Assembly (NCBI GenBank): GCA_018261955.1
Contig: JAGTRK010000008.1
Coordinates: 1 to 64,000 of the forward strand
Reading direction: 5' to 3'
From: Burkholderiaceae bacterium
GTDB taxonomy: Bacteria; Pseudomonadota; Gammaproteobacteria; Burkholderiales; Burkholderiaceae
DNA: 64,000 nucleotides
How positions within the stretch are numbered: the stretch's first letter is position 1; every line of letters starts with the position of its first letter. This document shows positions 1-7,874 of this stretch, in pieces. Position numbers and translations under genes: made by a program. Below the pieces are notes generated by a model. That model saw nothing but the letters and a program-made list of their open reading frames with translations. It searched no databases and had not been told where the DNA came from.

Positions 1-383
1 AAAACTTCTCAGTGGCTGAAGGTGCGACTGTGAATATGGGTGGTAATGTGGTTCAAAACGTCGCTCCAGGGGTCAATGGTACCGATGCAGTGAATGTCAA
101 TCAGTTGAATGCGATGGGTGCACGTGTGGAGAGCAACCTGAATAATTTGGATAAAAAATTATCCGCTCGGGTCGCGGCAGCCGTGGCATTGGAATCGGCT
201 CCGTATATTCCACGTAAATTCACGTACTATGTGGGTACTGGGTACAGCGGTGGTCAGGCAGCACTTGGGGCTTCCTTCCGTAAAACTTCTGACAATGGTC
301 GTTGGTCGGTCACGGGTGGTATAGCAGGCTCTGGAGTGGGCGGTGTGACTGCTCGCATCGGTTTCACTGGCATTATTGACTAA
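1..383 (+). CDS. Trimeric autotransporter adhesin, C-terminal end (partial)
   Basis: The reading frame is open from base 3 and ends in TAA at 381-383, so this is the 3' end of a gene that starts outside the window. The product is about 126 residues. It begins with a stalk segment containing GTDAVNVNQL, the typical neck motif of YadA/Hia-type (type Vc) adhesins. A short coiled coil follows (ESNLNNLDKKLSARVAAAVA), then a membrane-anchor region of about four beta strands with glycine-rich turns. In this family three chains form one 12-stranded outer-membrane barrel that displays the adhesive head. The last residues are GFTGIID, so the C-terminus is not the aromatic residue usually seen in outer-membrane barrels. 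The OmpA-like gene follows 56 bp downstream on the same strand. The family call is firm; the ligand is unknown. Confidence 0.9.
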   Translation, partial: NFSVAEGATVNMGGNVVQNVAPGVNGTDAVNVNQLNAMGARVESNLNNLDKKLSARVAAAVALESAPYIPRKFTYYVGTGYSGGQAALGASFRKTSDNGRWSVTGGIAGSGVGGVTARIGFTGIID

Positions 384-439
384 AAAGAGCCAAGGCAGAA
401 GGAATGATTCCTTCTGCCTGTCTATCACAAGGATAAATC

Positions 440-1222
440 ATGAAAAAAACAACCCATTTCAATAACGTCATTGCGACTATATTGCTTGGTCTGAGTTTTA
501 CAACCCAAGCAACACCAACATCGGATGCCACTGAAAGTATCGATGTGCAGTTCCCTGAACCAAGCCACTCCTATATTCCAGAGGGAGATTTTATTAATCC
601 ACAATCTGTTGGACGAATGAATCACGGCTTAACAAAAGATCAAGTCGCTTTATTATTAAGCAACCCTCACTTTGATGAAGGGATAAATAGCAAGACATGG
701 AACTACCTGTTTAACTTTTATATTGGCTCGGGCAAAGAATACATTCAATGTCAGTACCAAGTGCATTTTAATGCCAACAATCAAGTTGATAACACAGCAT
801 GGCGAACAGAGCAATGTGCCGACTTAGTCAATCCGCAACACAAGCCAATTGCAAAAATGGTATTGGCAGCAGATGGCATGTTTGCTTTTGGTAAGGGGCA
901 ACTGTCGGACATGGATTCTGCAGGTGTTCAAGCGTTGAATGGTGTGGTTGAAAAAATTCAAGCGGCGGGCAATGGGGTTCATCAAATTACGGTAGAAGGC
1001 TTTACCGATCGCTTTGGTTCGAATCAATCGAATAATACGCTCTCTCGTGAACGTGCCCTTTCGGTTAAAAACTACTTGGTTGCCAAAGGAATTGACGCAT
1101 CTGTTATTCGAGTCGTTGCCAAGGGGGCAACAGAGCCTGTGGTTTACTGCCCAGGTTTTAAAACCCCAGCGGTGATTGCTTGTTTAAAACCCAACCGACG
1201 AATTGCTGTAACGGTTGAGTAA
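440..1222 (+). CDS. OmpA-family protein with an N-terminal BamE/SmpA-like region
   Basis: The product has 260 residues. Residues 1-24 look like a signal peptide ending near TQA. Residues 60-110 (HGLTKDQVALLL, then a WNYLFNFY strand) resemble the BamE/SmpA fold that is sometimes fused to OmpA domains. Residues 143-260 form an OmpA C-terminal peptidoglycan-binding domain: MFAFGKGQL, then GFTDRFGS, then NNTLSRERALSVKNYL. Four cysteines (104, 126, 237, 248) could form two periplasmic disulfides. The likely role is to tie the outer membrane to the cell wall. The start ATG has AAGGA about 6 bp upstream. It lies 56 bp behind the adhesin gene, so the two may be co-transcribed and the protein may support the adhesin; that link is inference. 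Confidence 0.82.
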   Translation: MKKTTHFNNVIATILLGLSFTTQATPTSDATESIDVQFPEPSHSYIPEGDFINPQSVGRMNHGLTKDQVALLLSNPHFDEGINSKTWNYLFNFYIGSGKEYIQCQYQVHFNANNQVDNTAWRTEQCADLVNPQHKPIAKMVLAADGMFAFGKGQLSDMDSAGVQALNGVVEKIQAAGNGVHQITVEGFTDRFGSNQSNNTLSRERALSVKNYLVAKGIDASVIRVVAKGATEPVVYCPGFKTPAVIACLKPNRRIAVTVE

Positions 1223-1300
1223 ACCACGATAAAAATAAAGTCTCATCTTAAATTGACTGATGGTTTGGGTTTAATTTAAGCCAAATTGGACATGTTGATA

Positions 1301-1340
1301 AACGCCCAATGCATTGATTTGCATAGGGCGTTTTAAATTT
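1301..1340 (+). terminator. Hairpin terminator after the OmpA-like gene
   Basis: Arms 1301-1313 and 1320-1332 pair (AACGCCC and ATGCA against TGCAT and GGGCGTT) with one A-A mismatch and a loop of about 6 bases. A T-rich run follows at 1331-1340. It lies 80 bp after the stop and fits a Rho-independent terminator with a weak U-tract. Confidence 0.55.
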
Positions 1341-1604
1341 TAAGGAAAGCACGGAATCACTCAAGCCCATCTACACAAACGGTAAGAATTGTTGCGTACT
1401 TCTTTAGAAAACAAGTGGTTTTGCTCAATTGAATCAAACAATGAATGGGTAATCATTATTCTTGCTTGCTCTAAGTTCTCGGTCTGGATTGGTCAGAAAC
1501 TCTGTTTCAATATATTATCTATGCTGTGTGCTTTGGTAATACTTTGAAATAAACGTGTGTGTTCTTGATTGGATGGCTCAAACTATTCACGGGTTTAAAT
1601 CATT

Positions 1605-1633
1605 TTCACAAGGCACAACGGACAAACTACTAT
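1605..1633 (+). promoter_or_regulatory. Possible sigma-70 promoter of the pseudouridine synthase gene
   Basis: TTCACA at 1605-1610 and TACTAT at 1628-1633 are separated by 17 bp and lie about 40 bp upstream of the ATG at 1672. The match to consensus is moderate and there is no other support. Confidence 0.35.
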
Positions 1634-1671
1634 AAACTACTCGCTTTAGAAATACTTATGCAAAGTCAATC

Positions 1672-2970
1672 ATGAGCAAAACCCTCACCATCCATAAACG
1701 TACTACATCAAGTTCAAGCAAAGATGCAAACAACACCGCTCGCGCGCCTGTGCGAGGACGCAATCGTAACAACCACGTTGCACCAAGTAAACCCTCTGCA
1801 GCGCGTGCGGACTTTGGCACGCGTCCGCAGCGAGACGATAAAGCACCACGTCCGTCGCGAGAAAACCGTGAGGGGGGTGACAGGCGCGATGATGGTCGTG
1901 ACCATCGCGATGACCGCCGAGATGACAGATCACGCGCACCACGTGCGGATTTTGGTGCACGTCCAACACGTGATGACAGAACACCGCGTCCGCCAAGAGA
2001 AAATCGTGAACAAGGTGATAAGCGCAATGGTCGCGATGCACGCGACAGTCGTGATGCACGAGGTGCTAAACCCAACCACCGTGAATCATTGTCACGTGCG
2101 CCGCAACGTCACGGTAAAGTGCGTGATGGCGTGCGCGAGGTGGTGGATGGGCATGTGGTGCGTGGTGAAAAACGTCCCGCGCCGCGCAAACCGCAGTTCC
2201 CCAAAGAACGTGACCACAGCAGTGAACTCAAGACCAATCCTGCTGAGGGCATTCGGGTGTCCAAATATTTAGCCGACAAAGGTCTGTGCTCCCGTCGCGA
2301 AGCCGATCACTACATCGAAAAAGGTTGGGTCACGGTCAATGGCGTGCGCGTGACCTTGGGGCAACGAATTTTGCCGACCGATAAAGTACAACTGGCGCGT
2401 CAAGCCAGCGTGGCGCAAGAATCGCGCGTGACCATCATCATCAATAAACCGATGGGCTTTGTATCAGGGCAAGCCGAGGATGGCTACGCGCCCGCAGTGA
2501 GTTTGGTCACGGCTGAAAACCAGTGGGATGAAGCCGAATTTCAACAAGACTTTAATTTCAAACACCTGCGCGGGCTCGCACCTGCTGGGCGTTTGGACAT
2601 TGATTCAGTTGGATTGCTTGTGCTCACCCAAGATGGACGTGTTGCCAAACAACTCATCGGCGAGAATTCGGATGTCGATAAAGAATATTTGGTGCGCGTG
2701 GAAGGTGAGTTGATTGAAAGTGGTTTGGCTTTGCTCAATCATGGTTTGGAACTCGATGGCGTGCCGTTGCGCCCTGCACAGGTGAGTTGGCAAAACGACG
2801 AGCAATTGATGTTCGTTTTGCGCGAAGGCAAAAAGCGTCAAATCCGCCGCATGTGTGAATTGGTCGGCTTAAAAGTTGTCGGTTTAAAACGTGTGCGCAT
2901 TGGCAATATCCGACTCGGGCATTTACCCACGGGCAAGTGGCGTTATTTATCGCCCGATGAGCAGTTCTAA
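1672..2970 (+). CDS. rluF: RsuA/RluB-family 23S rRNA pseudouridine synthase, RluF-like, with a long Arg/Asp-rich N-terminus
   Basis: The product has 432 residues and should convert a uridine in rRNA to pseudouridine. Residues 1-190 are low-complexity, rich in Arg and Asp, and probably disordered. They contain a diverged duplication of 46 codons (RADFG at residues 45 and 91). An S4 RNA-binding domain spans about 193-240, and the catalytic domain follows with GRLDIDS at 306-312, where Asp309 is the expected nucleophile. The order GRLDIDSVGLLVLTQDG then DKEYLVRVEGE resembles RluF (U2604) more than RluB. Another member of the family, a clear RluB, is at 60630. The exact target base is inferred. 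The TatD gene follows 69 bp downstream. Confidence 0.8.
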   Translation: MSKTLTIHKRTTSSSSKDANNTARAPVRGRNRNNHVAPSKPSAARADFGTRPQRDDKAPRPSRENREGGDRRDDGRDHRDDRRDDRSRAPRADFGARPTRDDRTPRPPRENREQGDKRNGRDARDSRDARGAKPNHRESLSRAPQRHGKVRDGVREVVDGHVVRGEKRPAPRKPQFPKERDHSSELKTNPAEGIRVSKYLADKGLCSRREADHYIEKGWVTVNGVRVTLGQRILPTDKVQLARQASVAQESRVTIIINKPMGFVSGQAEDGYAPAVSLVTAENQWDEAEFQQDFNFKHLRGLAPAGRLDIDSVGLLVLTQDGRVAKQLIGENSDVDKEYLVRVEGELIESGLALLNHGLELDGVPLRPAQVSWQNDEQLMFVLREGKKRQIRRMCELVGLKVVGLKRVRIGNIRLGHLPTGKWRYLSPDEQF

Positions 2971-3039
2971 TCAGTTTGACAATCGCAATTGCGACTGCGC
3001 GGTCATTTCCTCAATAACGGTTGATTTGTACAGGTTGCT

Positions 3040-3843
3040 ATGTGGATAGACACACACGTTCACTTTGATGCCCCTGAGTTTGACGCAACCCGCGCCAATG
3101 ATTGGACACGGGCGCGCGATGCGGGTGTGTCGGCGCAAATTGTGCCTGCGGTCTCGCCTGACAATTTTGAGACAGTGCGCGCGCACTCAGTTCAGTTTTC
3201 CAATACGTTTTACGCACTCGGCATTCATCCGATGTATGTGATGGGGTTGCCTAAAAAAGTTTCGATTGAGTTGTTGCGTTCTGCTGTGGTGCGCAGCATG
3301 AATGATGACAAATTCATCGCCATTGGCGAAATTGGCTTGGATGGTTTTGTATCCGATGTGGATTGGGACACGCAGGTGTGGTTTTTACGCGAGCAGTTGA
3401 ACATCGCGCGCGAATTTGATTTGCCTGTGCTGCTCCACGTGCGCCGCAGTGTCGATAAGGTCAGTAAATATCTGCGTGAGTTCAATATTCAAAAAGGCAT
3501 TGCCCATGCGTTCAATGGCAGTTTCGAACAGGCTTATGCCTATATTGAGATGGGTTTGCATCTGGGCTTTGGCGGCACATTGACTTTCGAACGCGCACGG
3601 CAAATCCGCCGTTTGGCAAGCGAGTTGCCTTTATCATCGTTGGTGATTGAAACCGATGCGCCTGACATTCCGCCTACGTGGCTCAATGCGGGTGAGCACA
3701 ATTATTCCCATCATCTACCGCGCATTGCGCACACTTTAGCCGAGTTGCGTGGACTCAGTCATGAGGTTTTGGCGCAGTCGCTGTGGCAGAACACCTTAAA
3801 TGCGTTGCCGAGATTGGCTCAAGTGTTGCCAGCAGATATTTAA
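3040..3843 (+). CDS. TatD-family metal-dependent hydrolase
   Basis: The product has 267 residues, the usual length of the TatD/YjjV family of amidohydrolase-fold nucleases. Expected metal ligands are visible in order: His6 and His8 in DTHVHFD, Glu97 in GEIGLD, His133, His156 in IAHAFNGS, and Asp206 in ETDAP. Known members are metal-dependent 3'-5' exonucleases or DNases; the substrate here is not shown. The gene sits between a pseudouridine synthase gene and comEC on the same strand. Its stop codon is part of the comEC Shine-Dalgarno region, so translation of the two is probably coupled. Confidence 0.85.
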   Translation: MWIDTHVHFDAPEFDATRANDWTRARDAGVSAQIVPAVSPDNFETVRAHSVQFSNTFYALGIHPMYVMGLPKKVSIELLRSAVVRSMNDDKFIAIGEIGLDGFVSDVDWDTQVWFLREQLNIAREFDLPVLLHVRRSVDKVSKYLREFNIQKGIAHAFNGSFEQAYAYIEMGLHLGFGGTLTFERARQIRRLASELPLSSLVIETDAPDIPPTWLNAGEHNYSHHLPRIAHTLAELRGLSHEVLAQSLWQNTLNALPRLAQVLPADI

Positions 3844-3853
3844 GGAGCATCAC

Positions 3854-6349
3854 GTGCATCAACCTTGGCGTTTCATCCTGTTGGCAGTGGTTGCGCTTTG
3901 GGCGGTGTGTGTGGCGTTCGCATTCGATGCGCCTTGGGTGGGTGCGAAGTATCTGTTTGTATGTGCTTGGGTATGTGCCGTGGCATTTGTGTGGTGGGCG
4001 CGCTCGCATCGTTCGAGTGCTATGGGTACGTTTACGGCGATACTGTTGTGTGCGTTGTTGGCTTTTTCTTGGGCGCAATGGCGTTGGTCTGAGCGCAGCG
4101 CACACACCATTCCAGCTGAATGGAACACCCAAGTACAAATGGTGCAGGTGCGCATTATTTCCATGCCGACACGCACCGATTATGGTTGGCGCATGTTGAT
4201 TCAACCCGAATCCGCGCAAATTCAAGTCGCGCCGAATACCCCTGCGCAAATGTCGCTTTCATGGGCGGACGATGATTTGCCCCTACCCATTTCCTCGATT
4301 CGCGTTGGGCAAACGTGGCGTTTGCCCGTACACATTCGTACACCTCACGCCTCTAAAAACGAAGGGGTGTTTGACCAAAGCCGTTATTGGCTGGCGAACA
4401 ATATCATGGGGCTGGCGTATGTGCGTGTTTACAAAAACAGCACGCCCGAGCAAATGCCCCAATTGTTGGCGACGCATCACAGTGTATTGTCCATGATTGA
4501 AAATTGGCGGTTTGATACTTTACAAGCCATTGATGCAACCTTGTCCGAAGCAAATCATTCGAACGTGAACGCCAGTGGCAATGTGTTCAAAGCACTGGCT
4601 TTGGGCGATCAGGCTGCGGTATCGGCGTGGCAATGGCAATTGTTTCAAGACACAGGCGTGACCCATTTGGTGAGTATTTCGGGGTTACACGTGACCGTGT
4701 TGGCGGGGATTTTGGCTCTGTGCGCACGTTGGGCATGGCGACGCAATGTGTGGCTGACCACGCGCATCCCGGCGATGCACGTGGCGCAGTGGGTTGGGCT
4801 CATCGGTGCGTTGGTGTATGCCTTGCTCTCGGGTTGGGGGCTGCCTGCGCAACGCACGGTGTGGATGCTCGCGTTGTGGTTGGGCTTGGCACGGCTCGGT
4901 GTGGCGCGCTCGGGATTGCGCGTGTTGGGCTTCAGTGTGTTTTGGATACTGATATTTGATCCATTCGCGGTATTGTCGGTTGGGTTTTGGTTGTCGTATG
5001 GCGCAGTGGCGTGGTTGATTGTGGCGTTTGATTCGTTTGCAGTGATCAAACAATCAGACGAAGATATGCCCAAACACCGTCAATTGGCTCGCTGGCTCAT
5101 CGGTTTGATGGGCGCGCAGTTGGGCATTTCATTGTCACTGCTGCCGATGACTTTGTACTTTTTTCGTCAAACCTCGCTGTTGGGTGTGGGCGTGAATTTT
5201 TTGGCGATTCCTTTGATGACGGTCTTGCTCGTGCCACTGTTGCTCAGTGTGATGGTATTGGCACTGACGGGTTGGGGCGAACCAGTGGTGTGGATGAATG
5301 GCGTGTTGGGTTGGCTGTTAAATGGTTTGCAATACCTACAAGGCTGGGCAAAATCGAGTGATTGGCTTGGGCGAATTGAGTTGTGGCAGGTGTTGGCATT
5401 GTTTGTGCTCTCGCTGTGTTTGGTCGTGTGGGTTCGTAAGCTGTGGCATGGCGAACCACTCAAACGCGCATGGAGATTTGTTGGCGCGGCTGTTTTAGCC
5501 ATCATTGTGGTCATCAACATACCGCCGAACTACCCACGCGTCCAAGAGGGGCAACTGCGCGTGACGGTATTTGATGTCGGGCAAGGCAGTGCGGTGCTGC
5601 TGCAAAGTGCGCATCAAAACTGGCTGTATGACGCAGGGGCGCGATTCTCGTCGGATGCAGATGCAGGCGCGCGCATCATCGTGCCGCACCTGCGCTATAT
5701 CGGAGTGACGCAAATCGACACACTCGTGCTCTCGCACAACGATTCTGACCACACGGGTGGTACGCAAAGTGTTCTTAACGCATTGCCTGTGCGACGCATG
5801 ATTACCTCTTTGAATGTATCGCAACGTGCTAGTTTGGGTATCGAACCAATCCCCGTGAATCTATGTGTCGCAGGGCAAACCGAGCAATTTGACGGTGTGC
5901 GCATGGCTGTGCTCTCACCCGATGCGCAGACCTTGAATGCGGACAGCGCATCCGACAATCAAAAAAGTTGTGCCTTGCGCTTTGAGGTGAGCAGTGCACA
6001 GCCGAACGCCCTCAAAAGTATTTTGCTCACGGGGGACATGGACATGTGGTCCGAGGCAAATATGGTGGTGGACAAAACCCCCAATGGTGTGGGTTTACGC
6101 ACCGTCGATGCGCTGAACCAAACGCCGTTGCAAACCGACATCGTGCTCATGCCCCACCATGGAAGTGACAGCAGTTCAAGCGCACCGTTGATAGATGCGA
6201 CTCAACCCAAATGGGCGGTGGCGCAAGCGGGTATGTACAATGCTTTTAGACACCCACGGGCAGAGGTGGTGCAAAGATACCAAGCCGCAGGCGCGCAAAT
6301 TTGGCGTACGGATATACAGTTTTCGCGCGTATTTATATTGGGGCAATAA
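3854..6349 (+). CDS. comEC: ComEC/Rec2 DNA-uptake channel protein
   Basis: The product has 831 residues from a GTG start at 3854. I chose this start because AAGGAG at 3842-3847 lies 6 bp upstream; a longer in-frame start at 3800 would overlap tatD. There are N-terminal membrane helices, a soluble segment, and then the multi-helix Competence domain, which begins around TGVTHLVSISGLHVT. The C-terminal third is a metallo-beta-lactamase-like domain with VFDVGQGSAVLL, LSHNDSDHTGG and MPHHGSDSSSS. In transformable bacteria ComEC carries single-stranded DNA across the inner membrane. All three parts are present and uninterrupted. Together with pilMNOPQ it suggests natural competence. Confidence 0.93.
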   Translation: MHQPWRFILLAVVALWAVCVAFAFDAPWVGAKYLFVCAWVCAVAFVWWARSHRSSAMGTFTAILLCALLAFSWAQWRWSERSAHTIPAEWNTQVQMVQVRIISMPTRTDYGWRMLIQPESAQIQVAPNTPAQMSLSWADDDLPLPISSIRVGQTWRLPVHIRTPHASKNEGVFDQSRYWLANNIMGLAYVRVYKNSTPEQMPQLLATHHSVLSMIENWRFDTLQAIDATLSEANHSNVNASGNVFKALALGDQAAVSAWQWQLFQDTGVTHLVSISGLHVTVLAGILALCARWAWRRNVWLTTRIPAMHVAQWVGLIGALVYALLSGWGLPAQRTVWMLALWLGLARLGVARSGLRVLGFSVFWILIFDPFAVLSVGFWLSYGAVAWLIVAFDSFAVIKQSDEDMPKHRQLARWLIGLMGAQLGISLSLLPMTLYFFRQTSLLGVGVNFLAIPLMTVLLVPLLLSVMVLALTGWGEPVVWMNGVLGWLLNGLQYLQGWAKSSDWLGRIELWQVLALFVLSLCLVVWVRKLWHGEPLKRAWRFVGAAVLAIIVVINIPPNYPRVQEGQLRVTVFDVGQGSAVLLQSAHQNWLYDAGARFSSDADAGARIIVPHLRYIGVTQIDTLVLSHNDSDHTGGTQSVLNALPVRRMITSLNVSQRASLGIEPIPVNLCVAGQTEQFDGVRMAVLSPDAQTLNADSASDNQKSCALRFEVSSAQPNALKSILLTGDMDMWSEANMVVDKTPNGVGLRTVDALNQTPLQTDIVLMPHHGSDSSSSAPLIDATQPKWAVAQAGMYNAFRHPRAEVVQRYQAAGAQIWRTDIQFSRVFILGQ

Positions 6350-6384
6350 TTCTGTCGGACTTCGATAACAAGAAGTTTGCATGG

Positions 6385-6390
6385 TAAAAT
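6385..6390 (+). promoter_or_regulatory. Possible -10 box upstream of the MFS gene
   Basis: TAAAAT at 6385-6390 has a weak -35 candidate, TTCGAT at 6361-6366, 18 bp upstream. It lies 32 bp before the proposed ATG at 6422. The support is positional only. Confidence 0.3.
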
Positions 6391-6421
6391 GCGCCTTCAC
6401 ACAATCCAATCAAATATTAAA

Positions 6422-7848
6422 ATGCCTCAATCCAACACTGAACAAACCGTTACGACCACCGTTAAAAAATACCTACCTTGGTTGGTTGCAATTGCTTTAT
6501 TTATGGAGCAATTAGATGCCCCATCGTCAATACAGCTGTTCCAAGCATGGCACTTAGTTTGCATGCGACCCCATTGAGTTTAAAGGCTGTTGTGGCGAGT
6601 TACATCCTCAGTTTAGCAGTGTTTATTCCCATCAGCGGTTGGTTAGCTGACCGCTTTGGTACACGGCGTATTTTTGGTGCTGCGGTGATGGTGTTTACCA
6701 TTGCATCGGTATTGTGCGGCATCTCAACCAGTGTCCCTATGTTGGTGTTGGCTCGATTGTTGCAAGGTGTCGGTGGTGCAATGATGATACCTGTGGGGCG
6801 TTTGGCGATTGTGCGCACGTTTCCAAAATCCCAATTACTGACCGCGATGAATTTCGTCATCATCCCTGCCTTGATTGGTCCTTTATTGGGACCAACTGTC
6901 GGTGGATTGGTGGTGCACTTATTGTCTTGGCGTGACATATTTTTCATCAATGTTCCGATTGGATTGTTTGCGTTGTATATGATTTATCGGCACATGCCTG
7001 ATTACTATGGTGAGACCAATCAACCTTTGGATAAAGTTGGTTTTGTTTTGTTCGGGGTGGGCATTGCTTTGCTCTCGTGGCTGTTGGAGATTTTTGGTGA
7101 ATCCCGTTTTGCAATTTCAGAATTAATTATTCTGTTTGTTATTTCTATTTTGTTTTTGGTCGCTTATGTTTGGCACTCTGGTCGAATGAGCGCGCCCTTG
7201 TTGAAACTTTCTTTGTTTAAAATTAGAACTTTTCGGATCTCGATTGTGGGTGGGTTTGTGACCAGTTTGGGCATTGGTGGTATGCCGTTTTTATTGCCAT
7301 TGCTTTACCAAGTTGGCTTGGGAATGCCCGCATGGAAATCAGGCGTACTGATGATGCCAGCGGCTTTGGCGGCTATGAGTATGAAATATGTTTCTAAAAA
7401 CATGTTGCAACGGTTTGGCTACCGCCAAGTGCTCATCGTCAATACCATAATGATTGGAATTAGCATCGTGTCATTTTCTTTGATTAACCCCAATTCGTCA
7501 GCAGCATTGATTGTTGTACTGGGCTTATGTCAAGGGCTATTTAATTCATTGCAATTTTCCAGTATGAGTTCTATGGTGTATGCCGATGTTCCCGATAACC
7601 AAGTCAGTATGGCGAGCACCATTTCCAGTTCATTTCAGCAGATTTCTATGAGTTTTGGTTTGGCGATGGGGTCGTTGACTGCGGGGTGGTTTTTGCATGG
7701 TTTACCTCAAACCAATCAAGTCGCAGTGACCACGGCAATTCATCATGCGTTGTGGGTACTTGGTGCGTTGACCATATTGTCGTCGCTGACTTTCTGGGGA
7801 CTGCACGCCCATGATGGGGATAGTGTCAGTCGAGGGCAACAGCAGTAA
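6422..7848 (+). pseudogene. MFS drug-exporter gene (DHA2, EmrB/QacA-like), split by a one-base frameshift
   Basis: The first frame runs from ATG 6422 through PWLVAIALFMEQLDA. At the C-run 6519-6522 the homologous sequence moves to another frame, continuing IVNTAVPSMALSLH through to TAA at 7848. Joined, the two parts give an uninterrupted exporter of about 475 residues with the family motif LDxxIVNTAVP in helix 1 and GWLADRFGTRR between helices 2 and 3. One base is missing from or next to the C-run. As written, the product of the first frame ends shortly after the junction, and the downstream frame has no strong Shine-Dalgarno site. This could be a real inactivation, phase variation at a short C-tract, or a sequencing error. 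Without the indel it would export drugs or other small molecules by proton antiport. Confidence 0.82.
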
Positions 7849-7874
7849 TGCCAGCAAATAGATGAGTTGTGTTT

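Larger units (their letters stand above)
1223..1671. other. Gene-free stretch between the OmpA-like gene and the pseudouridine synthase gene
   Basis: No convincing coding frame is present in this roughly 450 bp gap. It holds a terminator-like hairpin at 1301-1332 near the left side and a possible sigma-70 promoter at 1605-1633 near the right side. The middle (about 1345-1600) is AT-rich, and I see no repeat or RNA structure in it. Confidence 0.6.

Noticed and set aside
1656-2272. Several overlapping frames on both strands across the Arg/Asp-rich region
   Set aside because: They arise from the repetitive CG-rich codons of the pseudouridine synthase tail and have no start signals or family features.
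3800-3853. Upstream extension of ComEC overlapping tatD
   Set aside because: The GTG at 3854 has an AAGGAG site at good spacing, and the extension is merely the tatD end read in another frame.
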